A stretch of DNA of 64,000 nucleotides from Emydura subglobosa. Its lineage: Eukaryota; Chordata; Testudines; Chelidae. The number at the start of each line of letters is the position of its first letter. Positions within the stretch are counted from its first letter, which is position 1. Under the pieces are notes generated by a model that was not told the origin of the DNA, did no database searches, and saw only the letters and a list, made by a program, of their open reading frames with translations. This document shows, in pieces, positions 47,600 to 58,080 of this stretch. The position numbers were made by a program, and so were the translations under genes. The stretch lies in the NCBI GenBank assembly GCA_007922225.1, contig ML679970.1:41434212-41498211 (forward strand), read 5' to 3'.

Positions 47600-48062
47600 G
47601 TGGGGGGGGGAAGAGTTTTCCCATCCCATGAGAATTTTTGAGCCCTAAAAAATTTTTCCAGTCCCAAATTGGGATGAAAAGTCAAAATCCTCAAAAATGT
47701 TTGTGAGTTGATAATCCCGAAAAAAAATCTCTGGTCGTGTCAGTCAGAACATTGCATTTCAATTCTGACCTTTTTTTTAAAAAATACCTTTTTTCCATAT
47801 TAATTAACTAAAATTAACCAAAAGTTGTTTTCAACCAAAAAAAGAAATTTTCCTTTTGAAAATGCCAGACCATCCTATTTCAACAATTTCCAGGGAGGAA
47901 AATTCAACATTTTTTCAAATGTGGAGATTCATCAATGCCGACTTTTTCCCATAAATCTTTTCAATTTGAGCAAATCAGCATTTTCCGCCTCCCTGCTCCC
48001 CCCCCCGCCAAAAAAAAAAAAAAAAAAGGTTTAATCAGAAAATTCCAGACACCCCCAGCTCT
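47600..48062. repeat. AT-rich fold-back repeat (aaaattt family), third copy
   Basis: It shows the same style of sequence as 7453-7955 and 62677-63029 (gagaatttttgagccctaaa, ccatcctatttcaacaattt, agaaaattccagacaccccc) and ends with cagctcta, the shared family edge. It includes a c-run and an 18-bp a-run at about 47998-48027. The left boundary is uncertain. Confidence 0.55.
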
Positions 48063-48339
48063 AGTCCTAGGCCTCAAGGTATTTAGGCACATAAATAAAT
48101 GGAAATAACGTGCCGAGATACCTTTGGGGACGTAGGCCATAGTATCAGTGCTTCTTTCAGGCTTGATCCTGAATTCCTGCTGCACTCGAGCCTCAGAGCT
48201 TTTCATCTCTTGCTGTGGAGACAGCTGCGGAGATGCTCTGTCACTGGATTGATGTGCCTGAAACGCTTTCTGGACACCTGGGGCATATTTCTCTAGCTAA
48301 GCAGCCTTCATTTCATTCCCATGTTATCAGTAGGGTTGC

Positions 48340-48545
48340 AGCAGGGTCCTGCGGTCAGATACTAACCCCCTGTCATCGTGACTCACCTTGGGGAAATGAT
48401 GTCTTGCTCTGTGCCTTGGTCTTCCCATCTGCAATGGGGAGGTAATGAAACTGGCCCATCTTGGTAAAGTGCTTTGGGATCTCCGGATGGAACATATATA
48501 TGTGCTAAGTATTATTACTCATTATTAGTAGTAATTGGTATTTGT
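48340..48545 (+). mobile_element. MIR-like SINE
   Basis: The words gactcaccttggggaaatga, tctgtgccttggtcttccca tctgcaatgggga, ggtaaagtgctttgggatct and gctaagtattattact follow MIR order to its tail. Confidence 0.7.
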
Positions 48546-48645
48546 TATTATTATTGATACTGAACAGGCTTTTCCGGCCCTTAACAGGGGTTAATGCCTT
48601 TGGGCATATGAAAATTATGGCTGGATTTTTTATGACCAGGACATA

Positions 48646-48832
48646 GAATCATAGAGTTGGAAGGGACCTCAGGAGGTCATCTAGTCCAATGCCCTGCTCA
48701 AAGCAGGACTAACCTTAGCTAAATCATCCCAGCCAGGGTTTTGTCAAGCTGCAGCTTAAAAACCTCTAAGGATGGAGATTCCGCCACCTCCCTAGGTAAC
48801 CCATTCCAGTGCTTCACGACCCTCCTAGACTT
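48646..48832 (-). mobile_element. CR1 LINE 3'-end fragment
   Basis: The plus strand begins with the CR1 3' terminal signature read in reverse (agaatcatagagttggaagg), then runs through the same 3' UTR as the 59.6-kb copy: ctcaggaggtcatctagtcc, the gctcaaagcaggact block and the ccacctccctaggtaaccca block. Homology stops abruptly at the word cctcctag, a normal 5' truncation. No coding part is left. Confidence 0.92.
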
Positions 48833-49905
48833 GTGAGCTGATTGTTACTGAGTATGTGCGGTAACTGTATTTCATGGGCCAACTGGTGTTAATCCGGGGC
48901 ATCCCCCTGACTTCAGAGGCATTCGGAAGTCAGATGGGAGGAAAGTGGTGGTGGTACCAGACTGCAACCCCCCCTTCCTTAACCTCCACCCACAGGCCTA
49001 GGGGGTCTGGCTGTCTCTGCTAGCGTGATCAGCCGTGCATTTGTTCTGGGCGCTGACATTTAAATAGTCCTCATTAACTCTGCTGACTAGCACCCCGTGG
49101 AGCCGAGCGGCAGGAGATCACTGCTCTCAGAGCTGTCATTTCAAACCAGGCAACTTAGCGTTCCATCAAGGCACCCTGACGCACTCACCTCTGCAAGCCT
49201 GGGCTCCAGCCTGCTCCCAAGGAAAGACCCCAGCTGATCTCAGTAGAGCAGATCCAGCCCCCTGTAAGCCAGGAAACTGGCCAGCCTAGTAGAGTGGAGA
49301 GACACTGCAGATTAGTACCCATGTCTTTTCTTACTTACACTACAAACCTCAGTGCCGACTCCAGCCAATTCTTGCAGTGATGGTCTGTGGAGACCACCAT
49401 GACAATGCAATTATGATGGACAGGAGGCTGGTGATTTCAGCAAGCATCTGAGGAAAACCCAGTATGATGTCAAAATCAAAGCAGTGTCAAGGCAAATTAT
49501 GTTGCTTCTAGCATGAGTGTTCATTTATTAGAGGCGATGACGCTCCTCAGCCAGCAGAAATCTCTACCTGATAAAGACAGGTAGTTTCCAAGAGTATCCG
49601 AGCTTCCAATCAAACTTTCAGATGATACTGCTGCCACGTGCCAACAGCAGAGCGAGGCAGTGTTTTTGTAAAGAGACCGTAGATATTTGGGGGTTAAACT
49701 AGACAACCCTTGCAATCCTTCATTGTCTGTGGTTCTGTGCTCTGTCTGTGCTGTCTCTGACAAGCTGCCCATGCTGGCTAGACTCTAGCTTACACAGCTA
49801 AAAGAGGACACAATGGCACACACCCCGGCATGGGCTAGCAACATGAGATGTACTCACCTCTCTGATTCCAGTGTAGACGTACTAGTGTCCGGACAAAAAT
49901 CAAGG
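48833..49905. other. Non-coding stretch, no gene seen
   Basis: No supported exon or recognised repeat. Confidence 0.5.
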
Positions 49906-50004
49906 GTCTGATTCTCCTCTCACCCTGGTGTAAATCAGGAGTAACTCCATGGAAACCAGTGAAGTTACACAAGGACAGAGCTGGTGTAAGAGGAAGATTG
50001 GGCC
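49906..50004. repeat. Dispersed hairpin repeat, same family
   Basis: The left gtctgattctcctctcaccc and right gtgtaagaggaagattgggc arms pair in reverse. The centre reads aggagtaactccatggaaac and ccagtgaagttacac, the clearest central motif of the four copies. Confidence 0.7.
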
Positions 50005-51674
50005 ACAAATATTTTGAACAAACGTCCTTACGTGTACAAGTTCTGCTCTACACACAGGTTTTGTACCAGTGTAACTATATGGCTGGGGGTGTGGGTTCTT
50101 ATCAAAATAATTGTGTCGGCAAAACCTCTAATGGGGAATTTGGCTGAAAGGTGCCATATACTGGTATAGCTGATTTCCTTTCCCATACAGAAGTTAGTTA
50201 AGCACCTTAATACTGATATAACAGCATCCATCCTTGGGGATCTGTAGTGCTTTAACTCCATGGAGAAAGTGAAAGCGGCACATCCTTTATAGGTAGGCAA
50301 GCTCTGACAAACGCCTCTGATTATTCAAAGGGAAATCATCTTAAACATCTCATAGACTTTTTGCTGTATCTAGTATTTTCCTTCCTGCACATTTCCCGCC
50401 TTCCAGATGGTTAGCTCCTCTCTCCAGAAAAATCCCAAGTCCCCAATAACTGTCAGGTCTGAACTGGGATGGTTGAAAATAAAGTAGTTTCACTTTTGTT
50501 TCTAGTCAGCTTTACTTTCTGGTTCTCTCTCATGTGCTAGCCAAATGTTGCAATATATGAGACGCAACATCATCGGGGGGATATTGACTTGGGTTTTGGG
50601 AGGGGAAGATCCCAGTTGGACTTTAAGTAAAAACCCCCCAGGATCATTTCCACTGGCGTTAGGTTTTGGACCAGCTTATTTTATCACATCTGCATTTGGG
50701 GACTGATTTGGTTTGACTGCATACCTGTTGGCACCGAGTTTCACTGAAATATCAACACTTCCACAGGCACATGGAAGATGCATGAGGCAGCACTGCAGGG
50801 GCATTTCCCACACATGCTCAGCACACAGACTAGCTCTTTGAAGTAGAGACCATGTGTTCGTTACACATGTACTTGGTGCTTAGCACAGCAGGACACTTAT
50901 TGGCACCTCCAAGCATTAGCATGATACAAGTAAATAATAATAACTGAAGCAGTCAGTATAACCCAACCTCCAGCATTCAGAAATCATGAGTCAGCCCTCA
51001 AAACTCACGAGATTTTAAAAATAATAAGAGCTGGGGTTGTTGGATTTGCCTTTGGATTTTCAGCCTTTAGGAGCCAGTCGCTCAGAACTTCTATTATTAT
51101 TTATTTTATTGTTGCTTAATAAAATGCTCTGAGTATGGCTAGAGACCAGGACTTATTTTGCTCTTGGTAACTCTCTTCATTTGAATCACATTCTTCTTGG
51201 GCTACACTAACATAACATAAACTGGAATTTGGTCCACTGACACTTCGAGAGAAGATACTTGTAGAGCTATTGAAGGAAATATATTGAGCTCAGCTATTCA
51301 TGCATGTTGTCCATTTTGGGTTACATCTCAGCTCAGGTTCCAAGTCTCCCCGGAATATCAAGTGAGAGGGAGTTTGTATTTGGAATTGCAGTTTGGATCC
51401 ATCTCAAGACCTGAATGAACAAACACTCTGGGAAAGTTTCACACCCATTTGAAGGAGTTGATCGTACTTTGATTGTAAGCTCTTTGGTGCAGGGACCACG
51501 CTGCTGCAATGCAGGTAATAAATAGTGCAGCTCTGCCAAAGCAAAGTGGAGGAAGCTGCTCGTGGGTTGCCATGGCACCCCCTCTTTTTGCTACATTGGC
51601 TAGATTCATCCCAGGTGTATGCAGCAGAGTGACACCTGGATTACCCCAGATCTGAAGTGGGCCTGGATCTTCCA

Positions 51675-51789
51675 CACTGGTTTTCAACCTTTTTTCATTT
51701 ACGGACCCCTAAAAAATTTCAAATGGAGGTGGGGACCCTTTGGAAATCTTAAACATAGTGGGTCCACAGACCACAGGTTGAAGCCACTG
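51675..51789. mobile_element. Short non-autonomous hAT element (115 bp)
   Basis: It begins CACTGGTTTTCAACCT and ends AGGTTGAAGCCACTG, near-perfect inverted repeats of a common hAT family. Flanking octamers atcttcca (51667-51674) and atctagca (51790-51797) agree at 6 of 8 positions, a decayed target duplication. Internal words tacggacccc and gtgggtccacagaccacagg are typical of this family. No coding sequence. Confidence 0.85.
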
Positions 51790-51808
51790 ATCTAGCAGAA
51801 CAGGATAG

Positions 51809-52062
51809 ATAATAATACCTACTTCTGGTATTGCACTGTTTATCAGTAGATCTCAAAGCACTTCACAACCCTTAATATATTTATCTTTATAATATCCTTG
51901 GAATGCAGGGCAGGACTGTATCCCCATTGTACAGATGGAGAACTGCGGCCCAGTGACTTACATAGAATCTCAGAGGAAGGCTGTGATAGAGCAAGGAATT
52001 GAAGCCAGGTCTGCGAAGTCCTAGATTAGTGACCTAGCCACTAGGATGTCCTTCCACTCATA
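51809..52062 (-). mobile_element. Reverse MIR-like SINE
   Basis: The order ataataatacctacttctgg, gatctcaaagcacttcacaa, tccccattgtacagatggag aactg, gaattgaagccaggtctgcg and gacctagccactaggatgtc is a full reverse MIR. The shared tail words put the 3' end at the left. Confidence 0.75.
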
Positions 52063-52159
52063 TACAGTGTTGTCTGAGAATATGAGCTATTTGTCTGTGC
52101 TGTGGGTATAACTGAGCCCGGGGTAACTCTGCTGGAGCCAATGCAATTACATCAGGGTT

Positions 52160-52280
52160 GAACTGTGAGCTTTCTGGGGCAGGGACTGTGTCTTTACTAT
52201 GGATTTGCACAGCACCTAGCATAATGGAGCTCTGGTCCTTGACAAAGCCCCGTGCGCTCCTGTATCCCAAATAATAATCA
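52160..52280 (+). mobile_element. L2-type LINE/SINE 3' tail
   Basis: The sequence gaactgtgagctttctgggg cagggactgtgtct, then ttgcacagcacctagcataa tggagctctggtcc and a caaataataatc tail is the forward version. It resembles the 3' end of L2 LINEs (agctc..gggcaggga, cctagcacaatg). A shorter piece at 51470-51525 shares gattgtaagctctttggtgc agggac. Confidence 0.65.
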
Positions 52281-52904
52281 TTTGATTTTACGTGAGCTGC
52301 AATGATTCCATACAGTAGGCTAGATTCATCCCTGGCTTAATCAGACACAGTGGAACTGAAGTCAGTGGACTGATCCCCTAGATAAATTTGGCCCAATATA
52401 TCCACGCCTTGGCGACCATCAGGTCTTGATGGTGGGTATGTTGCCTTGTAGTTCTCAGTGCCACACGAAATCTCCTACATGTAGACAGCCGCATGCAGTA
52501 TTGATCTCCAGGGTCTCTGCGTGTGTGGCTATATAGACACAGAAATGAAAGTGGTCAGACAGCTTTGAAACTTGAAGAACGCTAATTAGCCATTGAAAAG
52601 TGGATGACACAATAGCGGAATGACAGTAACGATCTGCTGCAGTTCCAGCTCCTGGGCAGTAGTGACTAAACGTGACAACGCTGGGGGGGCGGGAATGAGC
52701 CTTGTTTTTACAGCTGAAAGCAAGTCTTGGGCCCAGCGTGGTGGAGGGGGAAAGGCAGTATGTTTGGCTGCAGAATGGATCAGGCTGTGAGTGAGAGAGC
52801 GAGAGAAAGCTCACGCTGGGAACAGCAACTCCCCATACGGAGGGGTCCCGGAACTGAAATTGGAAAGCTCACCTGAGGCATCAGTGGCTCTAATGGGGGA
52901 TTAG

Positions 52905-53155
52905 CAGGTAGGGCTCCTGGGTTCTACCGGCTCTGCCACTGACTCACTGTGTAACCTTAGGCAAATCACTGTCCTCATTATAAAGCAATGCTGCAATATT
53001 CTGTAGTGATGGTGCAGGAACACTAAGGTTAACCTCACTGTACCTTAGCTTGCCCATCTGCAAACGAGGTATAATATGGCACCTATTTAATAGGGAAATT
53101 GTGGAGCTTCATAAATGAATGTTTGTAGAGCACTTTAAGACCCTCCCATGAATAT
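52905..53155 (+). mobile_element. MIR-like SINE split by a 62-bp insertion
   Basis: The left part has gggctcctgggttctaccgg ctctgccactgactcactgt gtaaccttaggcaaatcact. The right part has actgtaccttagcttgccca tctgcaaacgaggtataata and tttgtagagcactttaaga. Between them lies a 62-bp insert at 52973-53034, bounded by the 7-bp repeat tcactgt (52966-52972 and 53035-53041). Confidence 0.75.
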
Positions 53156-53686
53156 AAGTGGATGAGCATTAACAGTACTTTTCTTTAGCCGAAAATAATA
53201 CTTTACAAGAAGGGGCGAGTTTTGAATAATGTTGCCCTTTCACCAAGTGGGGGCCTTGCAGAGCAACTTCCTATTGGAAGAGAAACCAGGGACGTGGAGT
53301 CTGAGTGCATCATTGGTGTCACTTGGTTTTTTACACTACATACACCTGTGCTTGAGCAGAGGTGGTTGCAGATGGAAAAGACGGTGCATAACAGCACCAT
53401 CTGGTGACTCCCACCATGACAGTGATTTCAAAGGATAGAACTGGAGTTTAAAATTTCTGGCTTGGGAACCAAGCCTGATTTTCTCTGTGTGTTTCTAGGC
53501 AGGGGCCTGTCTTTAAAGGGAAAGGCCCACTCTCAAAGAGGCATATTGGTTTAAGATCTAGTTTGCAGAAGTGTTTTTCTGCAGTGGGGCCTGGCCCGAG
53601 TTCTGCAGAAAAACAGGCTGCTTCTCATTTGCACACGCGTGGGCCATTGTTTGGTTTTGCACCTAGTGTGTGCTATGGAAAGTTGG

Positions 53687-53804
53687 CCAGATTCTGAACT
53701 CCGTTAAATCAGTGCAAAATCCAGCATAAACTCCATTGATTTACACTGGGTCAGGGTGTTGATTTCAATGGATTTACACTGGTGTAACACAGAGCTGAAT
53801 CTGG
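53687..53804. repeat. Dispersed hairpin repeat, same family
   Basis: The left ccagattctgaactccgtta and right ctggtgtaacacagagctga atctgg arms pair in reverse. The centre has two ccattgatttacactgg-like words, suggesting an internal duplication. Confidence 0.65.
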
Positions 53805-55639
53805 ATTTAGATCACAGAGGCACATCTCCAGGGAGCTTCAGTCGTTCCTTACGTTCTACGCACGCCATGTGCTTGGAGACTGCAAACATAATTGAGTTCA
53901 GCGTCTTTCCAGGCTACTAGAGCTACTGTATTAGGATCCCATGTACAGTGTATTTACATACACGTAGCACACGGGCTGGGATTAAAAAGCAAACCTTGCA
54001 TAGCAACCTTGTTACTCTTCTGAGCTGTGGAGAATGGTATTGCCACAGCTGCAGTGTCAGGGGAGTAATATTACCACATTTTCTACCAAAGCAAGGTTTC
54101 ATCTTTGTTCTCCTCCTCCACTGTCTGCTAAGAGTGATGACAGGTAGTTGCTTGTGACAAAAGTGATTTGCAAAGGAAAAATGGGCTTGGTTTTTTTGGG
54201 GCGGGGGGGGGAGGGGGAGTGGTTATTGTATTGCCCCTTTATTAGGTACTTTTAAAAGGCCTAATTTTTTTTCTTCTAAATTTGCTTGTTTGAATTTTTA
54301 TCATTAGAAATTCAGATTTTCCTGTTTTCCCTGGAAGACTCTATGGGTGACAGGAGAACTAGGAGGATTGTGATATCAAAGACACCAAGCAAATGTGCTC
54401 ATGCAGTGCCTAGCACAATGGGATCCTGGTCCATGAAATAATAAACCACAGTAATAATAAGCGAAACCTGATCAGTCAGAAGGGTGAAGCTATTTTTACT
54501 TAGGGCTGTTTAAAACTCTTTATTTTCTCCTAGAGTATTTTTGCTTCATGCCTATTTAATGCTTGGGAAACACTGGGGGTGGGGGTGGGGGAGAAGATAA
54601 CTGTTACGCATTCAGCACCCTTACCAGTTAATTCAAGGCTGAGAAAGCTCAGAGGCCACGTTCCTGCGACATGCGTTGAATCCTTCAGCAAAACCAGGGG
54701 AGACCACATCTGACAGACTTGATATTTCTAAGGTGACAAACAAGCAGGAAATAAGAGGAGAAACAAATAACAAATGCCTCCAGGACTTTTCAAGGGCACA
54801 AGCCCCATGTTCCCCTTTCATCAAATCACCTTGCCGGAGCGCCGAGAGCCTGACTTACAAGCCGGCAGGGAATTCTGAGTGAAGGCTGCTCAGCAGATGT
54901 CAGCTGATCCTGGCTGTGGTGAGTGAAGTCAACCATGGCAGCCTTCGCCTTTCAGCTTTGACTCCCCGTCTCTTGCTTTTCCAGCTCCCCCCGACGTCCC
55001 TTCCATTGGGGATTTATTTTTTCTCTTTGGCTTCTCGTTAAGTCGCTGATTTCCAACACACACATCCTGGCGCCAGGACACAGTGTGGTGCAGTGAGGAC
55101 ATTTCTGAACAGCTACAGGTTTCTTGAGCTGGTGGAGTGGAAACAGCTCCTTGAAAGCCCTTGCAATCCATCCGGCCAAGCCCTCCTTGGAGACTCATTA
55201 GTCCAATTGGCAAGGACAGCTCCCTGTGTTCTCCCTGGGGGGCTGTAAGGGACCCCATGCGCCATCACTCAGAGCTGCGGCGTTGCAGCGCACTTAGGGA
55301 ACGGAGAGCCCCTAATGTGTGGGTTCGCTGAGCATGTGAATCTAGGACCTGGCGGGGTTTTGGAAGCTCGCGAGCGCAGAGCGCTGATTCAAATGTGTCT
55401 GTTGTTTTTCAAAGCGGCCAGCGCAATTAGTCCCCATTAGAGACTAAACCCCAGCAAGCGAGTCCCTGTCAAAGGTAGCTCTGGCAGAAGGCAGGGGAGG
55501 TTGCTGTCTTCAGCGGTGTTTGGAAAGCACCTGTCAGACAGTGGGTGCTGCTGCTGCAGCCTCGGTGCTACAAATCAAGAAAGAAGGAAGAGGCTCAGAG
55601 GAGAGAGTTCATGTCTCCGCTCTGCCAGAGATTTCTGGT
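53805..55639. other. Non-coding stretch with G-rich runs
   Basis: It contains g-runs at 54196-54222 and 54573-54590 and an L2-type tail at 54395. No exon is supported. Confidence 0.5.
54395..54460 (+). mobile_element. Short L2-type tail fragment
   Basis: cagtgcctagcacaatggga tcctggtcca tgaaataataaacc is the terminal part of the same family. Confidence 0.6.
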
Positions 55640-55755
55640 GTAAACTTGTGCCGGTCTCTCTGTGCCTCCGGTCCCCATCTCGGGGGTCACAGCCCCGCCC
55701 TGACTCCCAGGGGTGTGTGAGGATTAATACATTAAGGCCTGTGAGGGGCTCAGAC
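55640..55755 (+). mobile_element. MIR-like SINE fragment
   Basis: ctctgtgcctccggtcccca tctcggg, then gtgtgtgaggattaatacat taaggcctgtgaggggctc matches the second half of MIR. It is flanked by GC-rich sequence with a CTCF-like site 120 bp on. Confidence 0.55.
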
Positions 55756-55875
55756 ACCGCAGCAATGAGGGCCACAGAAGAACCTACAATTTTCCCTGGC
55801 CTTCTTGTGCGTACGTAGCTGCAGTTGTGTGTCTCCCAGTTGTTATAGATGAGCTGCATGCTCTGCGAGCCTTCG

Positions 55876-55889
55876 TCAGCAGGGGGCGC
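55876..55889 (+). promoter_or_regulatory. CTCF-type motif
   Basis: tcagcagggggcgc fits the CTCF core at all but the first base and is in the same orientation as the site at 10862. Confidence 0.5.
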
Positions 55890-57206
55890 TCCGGCCAGGG
55901 AGCGAGACAGGCACCAGCCTATTCCGAGGGCTGGGCTTAGATATCCTCTGAAGGGACGGGGTGATGTTCAGCATATGTGAAAGTCAGACGCTCATGTCAC
56001 TAGCTAGAGCCAAGATGGCAGAGGCCAGCGCTGGGTAGGGCAGCCTTGGACTCCCCCTTGCCACCAGCTCTCCCAGTGCCCCTCAATCCTGACTTCCAGT
56101 CCTGCCCACCCCCTGCCTCCCACTGCTTGGCCAGTGTACCTCAGTCTTGGCCTGCAGCCCACCCAGCTAATCCTGCGTGCGCTGTGCCCTCGGTGCACCC
56201 TGAGCCGTGTCCCAAGAGTGCCATGTGCTGGGGGCAGTTTCTGCCAGCGTGCTCCTCTCCCATCCTCCGCCTCGCGATCACTGTTCAATAGTCACAGCCC
56301 TGGCCCCCTTCGGCAGCTCCTGAGAGATGTGATTCCCTTTCAAATTAGCTGAACCGGGTCATCCACTTCATTAGCTTATTAATTTTCTCTTAACTAGATG
56401 TCTGGTGTGGCTTAGAGGCTGCTGGGAAAGAGCCGTAATTGGCTGGCTGTAACAGAGGGCTGTGGAATTAACACTCCCGTCTTGACTCAGGCTGGGACTG
56501 GCTTCCTAGGCTTGTATTTTCCTAGCAGCCTCTGGCTTCTGTTCCCACATCTATTCCTTTGCAAAGGCAGAACGCCTCCTCCCATGTCCTGGCCCCGGTT
56601 CTTGGCACCACCTCCAGGCGGGCTTCCTTTGTGTCGGTTGCTCAGGAAAGGAGCCTTTTAATCCCCTTCTATGCTGGGTTCTTCGTAGCCGTACACTGGC
56701 CGTGGAGTTAAGATAGCCACGCTGTACCGCGTCTGCTGGCCAAGGGCATTGGCTTTGGGATGAAGGTGCTGCCACCAGAGAGGCAAATGGGGCTGCTGCC
56801 TTTCCGGAGCCAGTGCCGCCCTCCTTTCTGGTCCCTCTTTCAGTATTTGTCTGGGATGAGCAGCGGAGGACCTGATATCAGGCCTGCTTCAAGTGTCTCG
56901 AATGTGTCGGTGATTGCAGCTGCAATCAAAGGCAGCCTTCAGGTGAGATCTGTGCTTGGAGGGAATGGCAGCATGCCCACGTTATCTGGAGTGCTGTTTG
57001 TAACTCCCCTCCTGGCAGGCTTCCTCCATGCTAGAGTGTCCTGGCTAGGAGCAAGGACCAAGCCTTTGGAAATCAGATGAGCATCTTATCCCATGGGCTA
57101 GAGGTAATGGTCGGGACTGAGCCCCGTTCAGAGCGTGTCCTTTTGCTTCGTCGCATTGTCAGATCGGTCTGCGGCACCAGCCAGGACTGGCGGGAGGCTA
57201 ACTCTC
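55890..57206. other. Non-coding stretch; AT-rich block at 56330-56480
   Basis: The AT-rich block carries several homeodomain-type taatt words (ttattaatttt, gtaattgg, gaattaac). No exon is supported. Confidence 0.4.
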
Positions 57207-57470
57207 AGCCGCTTGATGTTTGCAAATGAGGCACTCCAGTTTTTCAAGAGGCATACTGGAGCAGGGGAGAAATGATGAGGAGAGAGACTTCAAACGCCAG
57301 CCAAATTGCCCTGGAAGCCGTTTTCGGTGTTGCACTGCAGATTGCCAAACAGCAGTTGCCACGTACGGTGGTGGAGAAAGTCGTGCTGCCTGTTCCACTC
57401 GGTGAAGGGGCAGCTGACATGCTTCACGAGGCTCTGCTACCGGACAACTCAATGCTGTGCCATGACGACT
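57207..57470 (+). pseudogene. hAT-family transposase relic (ZBED/SCAND3-like), frameshifted
   Basis: In the frame at 57222 the sequence reads ANEALQFFKRH, matching the second half of a BED zinc finger (NEALQPFKLxRH type) of hAT transposases related to the ZBED5/SCAND3 group. That frame stops at about 57273. The next part continues in another frame from about 57287 with IALEAVFGVALQIAKQQLP, then a TVVEKVVLP-like stretch. This matches the conserved region just after the BED finger (ALKASF.VA.RIAK.KKPHTI.E.LILPA in relatives). The DDE catalytic core is absent. A frameshift and missing cysteines show it is dead. Assignment is by remembered family motifs. Confidence 0.72.
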
Positions 57471-57867
57471 CCTACCAGCCTCACTCACCTGTCATGCCCT
57501 GCCCTCTGCTTCACTCTGCCACTGAGTAAGATGGACACAAGGAACATGGCTCGAGCATGCTGTCTGCAAGGTTGGGGATCCACCAAGAGGATCTCCTCCG
57601 GGAGCTTCTCTTTAATACATCTGTGGGCTGGATTCATTCCTGGGGTGACTTCATCTAAGTCAGCAATCTATTTGGCTGATGCATCCAGTGGTGTCCATGG
57701 GGCAGGCCAGGAACTCAGCGTCAAAGATCAGCTGCAGCTGGCTCTTCATAGCTGGAGTGAGGGCTCTGGCCTCGCAAATCCCAGGACGTCAAGGAGGAGA
57801 AGATTATATTCTTCTTGCACATCCAGGGCTCTTGTTTTTTCAGACAGGGCAGCTCCAAGCTGTATAA

Positions 57868-58080
57868 CTCAGGCCAGGGCTACATTGCAGACGTATGCTG
57901 ACATAGCTGTGTCAGTCAGGGAGCGTGAAGAGGTGTCACCCCTGTGTGAGCAGGAACCTCAAGTGTGGGTGCAGCTATACTGGCAATACTGGGCTTTAAC
58001 CAGCCTAGCTTATTTCACTGAGGGCAGCGCTGAACTGAGTTGTGCTGACAAAAGCGCTCCTAGTATAGACGTGGCCTCAG
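57868..58080. mobile_element. Non-autonomous DNA-transposon-like repeat with AGGCCA..CTA ends
   Basis: The left edge ctcaggccagggctacattg and right edge ctagtatagacgtggcctca are imperfect inverted repeats. Internal words (atgctgacatagctgtgtca, ggtgtcacccctgtgtgagc, actgagttgtgctgacaaaa) match a frequent turtle family with movement-scar ends of the type GTAGACGTGGCC. It has no transposase. It lies 400 bp downstream of the hAT transposase relic but the two need not be related. Confidence 0.65.
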
